A DNA stretch of 31,256 nucleotides from SZUA-430 sp031413635 (GTDB taxonomy: Bacteria; Pseudomonadota; Alphaproteobacteria; Micropepsales; Micropepsaceae), in assembly GCA_031413635.1 (NCBI GenBank), contig JANOFM010000006.1, forward strand, positions 1 through 31,256, given 5' to 3'. Numbering within the stretch: position 1 is the first letter of the stretch; every line of letters starts with the position of its first letter. Below, in pieces: positions 1 to 8,179 of the stretch. Below the pieces are notes generated by a model. That model was not told where the DNA came from, did no database searches, and was given only the letters and a program-made list of their open reading frames with translations. Made by a program: the position numbers and the translations under genes.

Positions 1-19
1 ACACGTCGAACGGAAATTT

Positions 20-36
20 GGCTGATAAAATCAGCC
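20..36 (-). terminator. Possible terminator hairpin at the end of the CPBP protease gene
   Basis: A perfect 6-bp inverted repeat (GGCTGA, 5-nt loop, TCAGCC) overlaps the TGA stop of the minus-strand protease gene at 31-33. On the minus strand it is followed by AAATTT rather than a clean run of T. The position fits an intrinsic terminator, but the stem is short and the tail imperfect. Confidence 0.35.
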
Positions 37-906
37 TATGAGACGCATCGCAGGACTGATCATGCGGCCGCTCTTTTTCGCCAAGTGGAAGAGCACGGCA
101 ATACCGAGCGCGACCACAACTATGGTAACGACGGAATCCTCCGGCCCGAACACGCCGCCCGTCAACCAGCCCGGGCCGTTGTATCGGCTTTCGATCGGCG
201 CCATGACGCGCCACGTCTCGATGCCCGAGAGCGGCAGCCCGGTCAGGATGATCGAAAAATTCCACGCCGCGTGATGCGTTCCGACGACCCACAGATTGCG
301 TGAGTACACGAACATGACGGTCCAGAACGCGCCAATCAGTGTCCCCGAAACAACCGTCGTGATCATTTCCTGAAGGCTGGCGGTGTCCTCGATATTGGCC
401 AGATGCAAAACCGCGAAAATAAACGACTGCAACCACAATGCGGACACGGTGCCCCAAGCGCTTTCGAGGATTTGGAACAACACGCCGCGGAACGCGATTT
501 CCTCCAACATCGCCGCAACGAAAATCAGACCTGCGACCCCCGGCAATCCGCTGTGCAGGCCGCGCACGGATGTCACTTCGTAAATCCCAAGCGCAAACAG
601 CGAGACCGACGTGATCGAAATCAGCACCACGCCGGACAACATGCCGTTGACGATTCCAAACGGTGCAAATTGAAGTTCGCTGGCGCGGCGCCGCTCGACC
701 AAGCGCACATAGGCCCAATAGGCAAGCAGCACGGACAGCAAGATACCCGCCCGGCGCAGGGCACTGGTCGTATCCGCGTCGAGCTGAAATGCGGATTGCA
801 GTTCCGGAAGCAGCAGCAGCCGAAACAATTCCATCGCGCCGAGCATGGCTCCGCCCGCGAGCAGGAACTTCAAAAACGCTTGAGCAGCGACAGGCAACTT
901 GGACAA
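31..906 (-). CDS. CPBP family intramembrane metalloprotease
   Basis: This 291-residue polytopic membrane protein belongs to the CPBP (CAAX protease and bacteriocin-processing, Abi) family of membrane-embedded zinc-type proteases. The family signatures are visible: EEIAFR at residues 135-140 (the EExxxR motif), a conserved His near 168 in an HLAN context, and HHAAWNF at 211-217. Hydrophobic segments occupy roughly 10-35, 52-70, 84-110, 122-135, 150-170, 183-202, 205-225 and 255-275. The start is a TTG at 904-906, preceded at suitable spacing by a GGGGGA ribosome-binding site; an ATG at residue 21 is the alternative. It is divergent from the LysR gene, which could control it. The substrate cannot be told; bacterial relatives process peptides or act in self-immunity. 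Confidence 0.85.
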   Translation of the reverse strand: MSKLPVAAQAFLKFLLAGGAMLGAMELFRLLLLPELQSAFQLDADTTSALRRAGILLSVLLAYWAYVRLVERRRASELQFAPFGIVNGMLSGVVLISITSVSLFALGIYEVTSVRGLHSGLPGVAGLIFVAAMLEEIAFRGVLFQILESAWGTVSALWLQSFIFAVLHLANIEDTASLQEMITTVVSGTLIGAFWTVMFVYSRNLWVVGTHHAAWNFSIILTGLPLSGIETWRVMAPIESRYNGPGWLTGGVFGPEDSVVTIVVVALGIAVLFHLAKKSGRMISPAMRLIG

Positions 907-967
907 AAGCGGTTCCCCCGGATCGAACGACAGACAGCGACGCGAGACCTTATCAACCTAAATTCGC

Positions 968-1011
968 ATGATAACGTGTCATTTCGTATGATATTCATGC
1001 ATTATTGCATG
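968..1011. promoter_or_regulatory. Palindromes in the protease-LysR divergent gap (candidate operator)
   Basis: The 131-bp gap between the two divergent starts holds an AT-rich stretch with two dyads: ATGA-N7-TCAT at 968-982 and a perfect CATGCA-TTAT-TGCATG at 996-1011. LysR regulators normally bind dyad sites in such gaps and control both themselves and the divergent gene. Assigning this site to the neighbouring LysR protein is inference. Confidence 0.4.
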
Positions 1012-1037
1012 ACACCGAGAGAGACGGGCTGCGTTCG

Positions 1038-1889
1038 ATGGAATGGAGTGACATACGCGTGTTCTTGGCCGTTGCCCGAAGAGGCACGCTGATCGCCGCC
1101 GGGCAAACGCTCGGCCAAACCCAACCGACAATGGGAAGGCGCCTGCGCGCTTTGGAAGAAGCGGTTGGCCACAAACTGTTCCAGCGGACATCGGAAGGCT
1201 TCACGCTCACCGACGAAGGCGCCGCGATGCTAGCCCATGCCGAACGCATGGAGGAAGAAGCGCTCGCCATCGAACGGCAAATCGCCGGCCAAACCCAACA
1301 CCTCGAAGGCACGCTGCGCGTAACGTCGTTCGACTGGTTCGCGGCCCGCATGCTCACGCCCGTGCTTGCGGAATTTTCCCGCGCCCATCCGCGCGTGACG
1401 GTCGAACTTCTAACCGACACGCGCTTTCTCAATCTCTCGAGGCGCGAAGCGGACTTGGCCTTTCGTATCGGACCGTTCGACGAACCGGATGTCGTCTCGC
1501 GCAAACTGGCGCACATTCGCTACGGCGTGTACCTGCGCAAAGGCCTTACCCATCCGATCGCAGGCGACGGCGCGGATAGCACGTTGCTGACGCTCGACCA
1601 GGCATTCGCCGGCACGCCCGACGACAGTTGGCTGCAAAACAAATTACCGAAGGCGCGCGCGATTTTCCGCAGCAACAGCCGCGACGTGCAAGCCCGCATG
1701 TGTGCCCAGGGCGTGGGCGCGGCCATCCTGCCGACCCCCCTTGGCGATGCGATCGAAGATATCGAGCGCATCGACCTCGGCGAAGACCCGCCCGGCCGCG
1801 ACTTATGGCTCGGCTATCACCGCGACATGCGCCGTCTCGCCCGCCTGCGCGCGATGCTGGACCTCGTGGTGGCGCGCTTGGCGAACTGA
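1038..1889 (+). CDS. LysR family transcriptional regulator
   Basis: The product is a 283-residue LysR-type regulator. The first 60 residues form the winged helix-turn-helix: the protein opens MEWSDIRVFLAVARRGTL, continues with AAGQTLGQTQPTMGRRLRALE, and has the typical acidic-aromatic FTLTDEG near 60. The rest fits the periplasmic-binding-like co-inducer domain, ending in the usual G-V-G-A-A-I-L-P and W-L-G-Y-H elements. The ATG at 1038 is chosen because LysR proteins begin in this way; an in-frame TTG at 1005 would add eleven residues lying inside the palindrome region. The gene is divergent from the CPBP protease, which is its most likely target. The inducer is unknown. The gene ends tail-to-tail with the Xre gene about 57 bp away. 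Confidence 0.93.
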   Translation: MEWSDIRVFLAVARRGTLIAAGQTLGQTQPTMGRRLRALEEAVGHKLFQRTSEGFTLTDEGAAMLAHAERMEEEALAIERQIAGQTQHLEGTLRVTSFDWFAARMLTPVLAEFSRAHPRVTVELLTDTRFLNLSRREADLAFRIGPFDEPDVVSRKLAHIRYGVYLRKGLTHPIAGDGADSTLLTLDQAFAGTPDDSWLQNKLPKARAIFRSNSRDVQARMCAQGVGAAILPTPLGDAIEDIERIDLGEDPPGRDLWLGYHRDMRRLARLRAMLDLVVARLAN

Positions 1890-1946
1890 CAAACGAGCCG
1901 CAAATTCAAGGGACGTGTAATGAATTGAGAACCTGACGCCGCCCCC

Positions 1947-2162
1947 CTAGCCTTCGAACTCCCAAACTTCCTCGAACCCCACATCGAACGCCAGCGCCAA
2001 CCGGAACGCGAGCTCCAGCGAGGGAGCATACTTCTCCTGCTCGATGGCGTTGATGGTCTGGCGCGTCGCGCCGACCTTCTCGGCCAGCGCGCCTTGGCTC
2101 AAGCCCCGCGCGGTGCGCAGTTCTCGGATGTTGTTCCGTACACGTCCCTTTCGCGAACTCAT
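1947..2162 (-). CDS. Small Xre/Cro-type HTH repressor
   Basis: This 71-residue protein is almost entirely a helix-turn-helix of the YozG/Xre class: N-I-R-E-L-R-T-A-R-G-L-S-Q at 11-23, A-E-K-V-G-A-T-R-Q-T-I-N-A-I-E at 27-41, then E-K-Y-A-P-S-L. The start ATG (2160-2162) overlaps the stop of the upstream membrane-protein gene as ATGA, so the two are cotranscribed and translationally coupled. Repressors of this compact type usually sit beside a small membrane protein and repress their own operon. The inverted repeat over the promoter at 2672-2706 is the obvious operator candidate. Confidence 0.9.
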   Translation of the reverse strand: MSSRKGRVRNNIRELRTARGLSQGALAEKVGATRQTINAIEQEKYAPSLELAFRLALAFDVGFEEVWEFEG

Positions 2163-2641
2163 GCGGCGCGGTAGTTCCAGATAGTGGCGATACGCTTGAC
2201 GATCTCGGCCACGGTAAGCACGAACAACAACGCGAAGGCGATGCCCGTCAGGCTTGTCAGGTTCAGTTGGGGCAGCGCGTGCCCGCCATAGGCCGCGTTC
2301 GCAAGGACGTGGATCACGATGACGTTCAGCGCCGCCGCCATGAACCAATAGGACGCAAGATTGGCGCGCGCCTCGATCGCCAGATCGCGCTCGTCCTTCT
2401 CGACGCCGCCCACTCCCGTCTGCGCCGCCAAGATGCCGGCGATCAGGCTCTCCGCCACGATTGCGATCACGGCGAGCGCCAAATACCTCCACAACAGCTG
2501 TCCCGCCGACTGCTCGACAAGCGTCAAGCCTAGCGATTGACCCAACACCTCGACACCCGCGGTGAAGCGCGTCAGCAGAAAGAACAGAATCGCGCCCCAA
2601 GCGACGAGCGAGAGCCACGCGTAACGTTCGGCTTGCGACAT
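2159..2641 (-). CDS. Four-helix membrane protein coupled to the Xre repressor (DUF2178-like)
   Basis: This 160-residue protein has hydrophobic segments near residues 8-25, 52-72, 96-117 and 128-148. A charged cytosolic-looking loop K-D-E-R-D-L-A-I-E-A-R-A-N at 82-94 lies between helices 2 and 3. That E/D-E-R-D...I-E-A-R-A element resembles small membrane proteins of the DUF2178 type, which are often encoded next to a short Xre regulator, as here. The function is not known. The start ATG is at 2639-2641, and the candidate promoter TTGACA-N17-TATATG lies just upstream. The next gene overlaps it by 4 bp. Confidence 0.75.
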   Translation of the reverse strand: MSQAERYAWLSLVAWGAILFFLLTRFTAGVEVLGQSLGLTLVEQSAGQLLWRYLALAVIAIVAESLIAGILAAQTGVGGVEKDERDLAIEARANLASYWFMAAALNVIVIHVLANAAYGGHALPQLNLTSLTGIAFALLFVLTVAEIVKRIATIWNYRAA

Positions 2642-2671
2642 GTCCGTTATCCCTTTGGGCTGTAAAATATG

Positions 2672-2706
2672 TTTGACATATAGGCATGACCGACAAGCAT
2701 GTCAAA
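2672..2706 (-). promoter_or_regulatory. Promoter plus inverted-repeat operator of the membrane-protein/Xre operon
   Basis: Read on the minus strand, TTGACA (2700-2705) and TATATG (2677-2682) are separated by exactly 17 bp, close to a sigma-70 consensus. A perfect 8-bp inverted repeat, TTTGACAT (2672-2679) and ATGTCAAA (2699-2706) with a 19-bp spacer, covers both boxes. A repressor bound here would occlude the -35 and -10 elements. The small Xre protein of this operon is the likely ligand, by inference. Confidence 0.6.
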
Positions 2707-2851
2707 TTTCTTTTACACAGGGGCGTTCCTCCAAATGCCCTTGCATCCAACCTGCACAACCCCCAGGCGAACAGGCGCCCGGTTGCAGACCCGCAACCGC
2801 TCGTCTAGCAAACTGGCTTGGCGGTACGTTACAAAACTGGGCTGGACCAAC

Positions 2852-4984
2852 ATGCGCGGCGTTATCTCTCTATTATTAACGGCGTCGGCTCTGACCCTCG
2901 CCTCCACGGCCCTCGCGGGCGAAGGCATGTGGCTGCCGAGTCAAGCGCCCGACATCGCAAAGCAAATGAAGGCCGACGGCCTGAAGCTCGACGCCAATAC
3001 GCTGGCCAACCTGCAAACCGCGCCGATGAACGCCATCGCCTCGCTCGGCGGCTGTTCGGCGAGTTTCGTCAGCCCCCAAGGCCTCGTCGTCACCAACCAT
3101 CACTGCGTCTACGGCTCGATCCAATACAATTCGAAGCCCGAGAAGGACTATCTGAAGAACGGATTTCTGGCCGCAACCTTGGCTGACGAACTGCAAGCGG
3201 CCCCCGGCTCGCGCATTTTCGTCATCGAGGATCTGCGCAACGTCACCGCCGAGGTGATGGTGGGCGCCGGCGAACTCACCGGCAAGGCGCGCTTCGACAA
3301 GATCGAGGCGAACCAAAAGGCGCTGATCGCGGCGTGCGAAAAGCAACCGAACCGCCGCTGCGACGTGCGCGCCTATTACGGCGGCGCGACCTATTTCCTG
3401 CAACAGCAGTTGGAAATCCAAGACGTCCGCCTCGTTTATGTCCCCGCGGGCGCGATCGGCAATTTCGGCGGCGAGATCGACAACTGGCAATGGCCGCGGC
3501 ACACTGGCGACTTCGGCTTCTACCGCGCCTATGTCGGGCCCGATGGATCATCGAAGCCCTTCGCCAAAGAAAACGTGCCCTACAAGCCGAAGTCGTGGCT
3601 GAAGCTCGCCGCCAAGGGCGTGGCCGACGGCGACTTCGTGATGCTGGCAGGATTTCCGGGCGCCACCGACCGCTATCGCACTGCCGGCGAGACCAAACAT
3701 TTCTACACCGGCGCCTATCCGTTACAGCAGCGTCTGCTCGCCGAATACTCCGACCAGATCAATCAAGCGACCGAAGGCGACGACAAGGCGCGCATCACCT
3801 ACGCCAATACCGTGCGCGGCGCCGACAACTTCAAGAAAAAACTGCAAGGCCAACTCGCCGGCGCCGATGCGATCGATCTGATAGCCAAGAAGGCGGCGCA
3901 GGAGAACGAATTCCGCGCCTGGGCGCTCGATGCCGGCCGCAAGGCGCGCATGGAGCCGGTCGTCGCGGCGCTCGACGCCACCATCGCCGAGGCGAACACC
4001 GCGCGCCTCGCGGCCATTCGCTACGGACTTCTCAATCGCGGCCAGTTGTTGGGCGCCGCACGCACGCTCTATCGCTGGTCGAAGGAACGCGAAAAGCCCG
4101 ACGCCGAACGCGAGCCCGGCTTCCAAGACCGCGACCGCCGCTTGGTCGGCGAGCGCCTGACGCAAATCGAGCGCCGCTTCGACGCCCGCGTCGACCGCCG
4201 CTTGTTCGAAGCGGCATTGGCGCAATACCGCACGCTCCCTGCCGCCGAACACAACCAGGCCTTCGACGCCCTGCTCACCAAGACCGGGCTAGACCGCCTC
4301 TACGCCGACACCAAACTCGCCGACACACAAACGCGCCTCGCCTGGCTCGACAAGTCCTCAGCCGACATCGCCGCCTCGAACGACCCCTTCTTGAAATTGG
4401 CGGTCGCGATGTACGACGAAGACATCACCCGAGAAAACAAAACCAAGGACCGCGACGGCCGCCTGCAAGCCGCGCGCAGCGCTTACATTTCGGCCTATAT
4501 CGACTTCGCCAAAACCAAGGGCCGCGCCGTCTATCCCGACGCAAACGGCAGTTTGCGCTTGACCTGGGGCCGCGTTACCGGCCGTGACCGCGACGGCATG
4601 AGCTATCAACCCTTCACCACCGCCAAAGGCATTCTGGAAAAATACACCGGCCGCGATCCGTTCGACGCGCCGGCCAAACAGCTCGATCTCATCCGCGCCA
4701 AGGACTTCGGCGCCTACAAGTCGCCCGCGTTGAAAACCCTGCCCGTGAACTTCCTCTCGACGGTCGACATCACCGGCGGCAATTCGGGTTCGGCGACCTT
4801 GAACGCGAGCGGCGAACTCGTCGGCCTCGCCTTCGACGGCACGATCGAGGGCGTGATCTCCGACTGGTGGTTCGACGACACGCTGACGCGCACGATTCAC
4901 GTCGACGCGCGCTACATTTGCTGGGTCATGGACAAGGTGGACGGCGCTCACCGCCTGTTGGACGAGATGCAAGCGGGAAAATAG
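2852..4984 (+). CDS. S46 family dipeptidyl-peptidase, DPP7-like
   Basis: This 710-residue protein has a Sec signal peptide (MRGVISLLLTASALTLASTALA, cleavage near 22) and should be a periplasmic or surface serine exopeptidase releasing dipeptides from peptide N-termini. S46 hallmarks are present: TNHHCV at 81-86 with catalytic His84, I-D-N-W-Q-W-P-R-H-T-G-D-F at 209-221 with catalytic Asp210, and G-G-N-S-G-S at 642-647 with nucleophile Ser645. Residue 663, 18 after the Ser, is Gly as in DPP7-type enzymes rather than the Arg of the acid-specific DPP11, so bulky hydrophobic P1 residues are the likelier preference. The start at 2852 is set by the signal peptide; the frame is open upstream to 2699 without coding character. 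Length matches the family. The gene ends 1 bp from the convergent acetyltransferase. Confidence 0.93.
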   Translation: MRGVISLLLTASALTLASTALAGEGMWLPSQAPDIAKQMKADGLKLDANTLANLQTAPMNAIASLGGCSASFVSPQGLVVTNHHCVYGSIQYNSKPEKDYLKNGFLAATLADELQAAPGSRIFVIEDLRNVTAEVMVGAGELTGKARFDKIEANQKALIAACEKQPNRRCDVRAYYGGATYFLQQQLEIQDVRLVYVPAGAIGNFGGEIDNWQWPRHTGDFGFYRAYVGPDGSSKPFAKENVPYKPKSWLKLAAKGVADGDFVMLAGFPGATDRYRTAGETKHFYTGAYPLQQRLLAEYSDQINQATEGDDKARITYANTVRGADNFKKKLQGQLAGADAIDLIAKKAAQENEFRAWALDAGRKARMEPVVAALDATIAEANTARLAAIRYGLLNRGQLLGAARTLYRWSKEREKPDAEREPGFQDRDRRLVGERLTQIERRFDARVDRRLFEAALAQYRTLPAAEHNQAFDALLTKTGLDRLYADTKLADTQTRLAWLDKSSADIAASNDPFLKLAVAMYDEDITRENKTKDRDGRLQAARSAYISAYIDFAKTKGRAVYPDANGSLRLTWGRVTGRDRDGMSYQPFTTAKGILEKYTGRDPFDAPAKQLDLIRAKDFGAYKSPALKTLPVNFLSTVDITGGNSGSATLNASGELVGLAFDGTIEGVISDWWFDDTLTRTIHVDARYICWVMDKVDGAHRLLDEMQAGK

Positions 4985-4985
4985 C

Positions 4986-5489
4986 TTACGCGCCGCGCTG
5001 GCGATCCAAGGTGAAATACACGCTGTCAACCCACTCGCCGGCGATGCAGTACGTATCAACCGCTTCGCCCGACTTTCGAAATCCGAGTTTCTTCATCAGT
5101 TCGATGGAACCCTCGTTGCGCGGATCGACATCCGCCGTCAGCCGCCCCAGCGCGCGCGTCGCGAAAATATGCCGGATCACCGCGGACGAAGCCTCGTACC
5201 CCAATCCGCGCCGCCAATGATCCGGGTGAAGAATAAGCCCGAACTCGGGCAACGGATCGGCCCCCACTTCGCCGATGACGCGGCCATCGAGCTCGATCAA
5301 GAAATCCTCGCTTGTCTCAGCCGGTGCTGCGATCATTCGCTTGAGCCAGCCGCGCGTCTGCTCGAGGTCGCGATGAGGCGCCGTCGACCAATACCGCATG
5401 GCGGCGGGATCGGCCATGATCGCGTTGATTTCGACCAGATCGCTTTCGCGCGCCCGCCGAAGCGTCAGACGGCTTGTCTTAAGTTCCAA
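4986..5489 (-). CDS. GNAT family N-acetyltransferase (RimJ/RimL-like)
   Basis: This approximately 167-residue protein has the acetyltransferase_3 pattern: it opens L-K-T-S-R-L-T-L-R-R-A-R-E-S-D, has G-L-I-L-H-P-D-H-W-R-R-G-L-G-Y-E-A (the acetyl-CoA pyrophosphate loop, Q/RxxGxG/A type), and ends with N-E-G-S-I-E-L-M-K-K-L-G-F. It should transfer acetyl from acetyl-CoA to an amine; the substrate is unknown. The start is uncertain. A TTG at 5487-5489 places the first beta-strand correctly; the frame stays open upstream to 5759, but that extension overlaps the cyclase gene and does not look like protein. The gene is convergent with the S46 peptidase and follows the cyclase gene on the same strand. 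Confidence 0.85.
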   Translation of the reverse strand: MELKTSRLTLRRARESDLVEINAIMADPAAMRYWSTAPHRDLEQTRGWLKRMIAAPAETSEDFLIELDGRVIGEVGADPLPEFGLILHPDHWRRGLGYEASSAVIRHIFATRALGRLTADVDPRNEGSIELMKKLGFRKSGEAVDTYCIAGEWVDSVYFTLDRQRGA

Positions 5490-5548
5490 GCATCCACACT
5501 CTCGCGCCTCCGCGCGCTCCGTTCCTGCCGATCGAGCGCGCGAGGCCG

Positions 5549-6484
5549 CTACCTGATCGCCACCGGATTGATCACCGCCTGCACGGCGCCCTGAAAGCGC
5601 GGCTGGCCGAGCACGAACAGGAACTCCGTCGCGCCGTCCGCCGCCAACGCCGCTGTGTTCAGCGTCTCCAAGATATAGACGCCGTTCTTTGCCAACAGGA
5701 TTTGATGCACTGGAAAGGCCTCCGTCTTGACTTCGAAGGGAACCGCTTCGACGCCCCACGTATCGGCGCCGACGGCCACGACGCCGCGCGCGGCGAGCAA
5801 AGCAGCGCCTTCCTTGCCCAACCCTGGCTCACCGCCCATGAACTTCGCCTTGTCCTTCGAAAGCGACAGCCAGCCGGTATGGAAGATCACCACGTCGCCT
5901 TTGCCGATCGTCACCCCGGCGGACTTCTCCGCCGCCTCGATCTCGGCGCGGTTGAACGCACGGCCCGCGGGCACCACCTTCAACATCATCAGCTTTGCCA
6001 TGTCGAGCAACACGCCGCGCGTGGCCATCGGCGGAACGCTCTCGGTGCCGAGTTTCTTCAAGCCGTCGGCCGCGACAAAGTCTTTTGCATGATTGCCGTT
6101 GTAGTAGCGATGTCCGATCCCCAAATGGCCGAGCCCGTCGAGCTGCGACCCGATGCCCATATAGGACATCAAGATATCGTCGTTGCCGGTCGCCACGTTC
6201 GAACCCAGCGTGCCCCCGGTGCCGTCATTCGATTGCGTCACCACAATCTGATAGGTGCGCGGCGGATAGGCCGGCGTGTCGCGCCCCGTCACGATGCCGA
6301 GAGCGTAAACCTTGCCCGTCTTGACCAGTTTCGCCGCCGCCAGCGCGCCCGCAGGCGATAGATTGTTCGCGGCCCCCACCGTATCGGTCGCGCCGTATTT
6401 CGAGGGATACCAATCGTCGGCCGCGAGAGCAGCGCCGGCGGACAATACGGTGGCGGCAATAGCAAAGGCGTGGGTCGCATTCAT
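5549..6484 (-). CDS. Exported cyclase-family (kynurenine formamidase-like) hydrolase
   Basis: This 311-residue protein belongs to the putative cyclase family (PF04199), metal-dependent hydrolases including kynurenine formamidase and isatin hydrolase. Visible elements are S-Q-L-D-G-L-G-H at 113-120 with a following H-R-Y-Y-N-G (the metal-binding region), T-R-G-V-L-L-D at 155-161, and G-D-V-V-I-F-H-T-G-W at 196-205. The first 21-22 residues form a signal peptide ending A-G-A-A-L-A-A, so the enzyme is probably periplasmic. The ATG at 6482-6484 is preceded by GGGAG at good spacing; an in-frame start 54 bp upstream would hide the signal peptide. The gene follows the FAD dehydrogenase remnant by 25 bp. 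The substrate cannot be assigned. Confidence 0.88.
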   Translation of the reverse strand: MNATHAFAIAATVLSAGAALAADDWYPSKYGATDTVGAANNLSPAGALAAAKLVKTGKVYALGIVTGRDTPAYPPRTYQIVVTQSNDGTGGTLGSNVATGNDDILMSYMGIGSQLDGLGHLGIGHRYYNGNHAKDFVAADGLKKLGTESVPPMATRGVLLDMAKLMMLKVVPAGRAFNRAEIEAAEKSAGVTIGKGDVVIFHTGWLSLSKDKAKFMGGEPGLGKEGAALLAARGVVAVGADTWGVEAVPFEVKTEAFPVHQILLAKNGVYILETLNTAALAADGATEFLFVLGQPRFQGAVQAVINPVAIR

Positions 6485-6509
6485 CTCAAGACTCCCGAGG
6501 TTCAAGCGA

Positions 6510-8146
6510 CTATGCGACGGCTCCTTCGACGCGATCAATCGCTAAACTTTCCCTGGCCACAGCCTCGGCGACTTTGATGCCGTCGATCGCCGCCGACAGA
6601 ATGCCGCCGGCATAACCAGCCCCCTCGCCCGCGGGATACAACCCGCGCGTGTTGAGGCTCTGGAAATCCTCGCCGCGCTTGATCGAAATCGGCGACGACG
6701 TGCGCGTCTCGACGCCCGTCAGCACCGCATCGTCCATCGCAAAGCCTTTGACTTGGGCATCGAACGCCGGCAACGCCTCGCGGATCGCGGCAATCGCATA
6801 GTCGGGCAAACACGTCGTCAGATCGGTCGGAAGCACCGACGGCTTGTAAGACGGCACCACATCCCCGAGCGACACCGAAGCGCGCCAGCAAGAAAATCGC
6901 CCACACGCTGCCCGGGCGCGGAGTAGTCGCGTCCGCCCGCCTCAAATGCACGTGTCTCCCAATGGCGCTGAAACGCGATGCCGGCAAGCGGATGACCGGG
7001 ATAATCGTCGGGCGTAATGCCCACGACGATGCCCGCATTGGCATTGCGCTCGTTGCGAGAATATTGGCTCATGCCGTTGGTGACCACGCGCCCCGGTTCC
7101 GACGCCGTGGCCACGACAGTGCCACCCGGACACATGCAAAAACTGTAGACCGAGCGTCCGTTCGCGCAGTGATGGACAATCTTGTAATCGGCCGCCCCTA
7201 ACAACTTGTTGCCGGCGTTGGGCCCGAACCGCGCCCGGTCGATCAGCGATTGCGGATGCTCGATGCGAAAGCCGATCGAAAACGGCTTCGCCTCGACATA
7301 AACGCCTTCGTCGAAAAGCATCTGAAACGTGTCGCGCGCGCTATGGCCCACCGCCAGCACCACATGATCGGCCTCGAGCGACGACCCGTCGGCCAGAACG
7401 AGCCCCGCAACCCGGCGCTCGCCGGACGCCGACTTGTCGATGACGATACGCTCGACGCGGGATTGGAAGCGGAATTCGCCGCCCAAGGCTTCGATCGTCG
7501 CGCGCATCTGCTCGACCACGGTGACCAGGCGAAACGTCCCGATATGCGGCTTGGAGACGTAGAGAATCTCAGCCGGCGCACCCGCCTTGACGAACTCGCT
7601 CAACACCTTGCGCCCGAGAAAACGCGGATCCTTCACTTGGCTGTAGAGCTTGCCGTCCGAAAACGTCCCCGCGCCGCCCTCGCCGAACTGCGCGTTCGAT
7701 TCCGGATTGAGCGCGCGCCTCCGCCAAAACCCGAACGTATCCTTCGTCCGCTCGCGCACCGCCTTGCCGCGCTCCAGGATCAGGGGACGCAATCCCATCT
7801 GCGCCAGGATCAACGCCGCGAACAACCCACACGGCCCCGCGCCGATCACGACAGGCCGTCTCGCAGGCGGCCTCGCGGCATGCGTGACGCGATAGCACAT
7901 ATCCGGCGCGACGCGCACGTGAGGCTCGTCGCGCAGACGCTTGAGCACGCCCGCCTCGTCCTTCAACGCCACATCGACGGTGTAGATGAAAACGATCGCC
8001 TTGGGCTTGCGCGCATCGGCGGCCCGGCGGTACACCGAAACCTCGGTCACATCGGCCGCGCCCACGCGCAAGCGCTTGAGCACCGCAGCGCGCAAGTCCC
8101 CGTCCGTGTGGTCGAGCGGCAGCTTAACTTCGGTTAGTCGCAGCAT
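6510..8146 (-). pseudogene. FAD-dependent dehydrogenase (COG2509-like), interrupted by one frameshift
   Basis: Two overlapping frames together make one protein of the COG2509 FAD-dependent dehydrogenase type, about 545 residues. The first frame (8146 to about 6887) has an N-terminal alpha/beta extension, the FAD dinucleotide motif V-V-I-G-A-G-P-C-G-L at 99-108, and F-G-E-G-G-A-G-T-F-S-D-G-K-L. The second frame supplies the conserved end: G-D-V-V-P-S-Y-K-P-S-V, then G-L-Y-P-A-G-E-G-A-G-Y-A-G-G-I. The break lies in GGCGCGC at about 6881-6887, where one extra base (for example GGCCGCGC) would restore a continuous frame. The span of 1,637 bp is one short of a multiple of three. It may be a real mutation or a sequencing error; no other damage is visible. 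It lies 33 bp after the UDP-xylose synthase gene. Confidence 0.85.
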
Positions 8147-8179
8147 CCGGGCAGTGTTAGCCCCAACGCGGCCCCAAAC

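Noticed and set aside
403..1092. Plus-strand open frame of 229 codons opposite the CPBP protease.
   Set aside because: Basic, Gln/Arg-rich low-complexity translation typical of the antisense of a membrane-protein gene; no ribosome-binding site.
3334..4587. 417-codon frame inside the S46 peptidase gene on the same strand.
   Set aside because: Extremely Arg/His-rich translation of an out-of-frame GC-rich gene; the S46 frame has all catalytic motifs.
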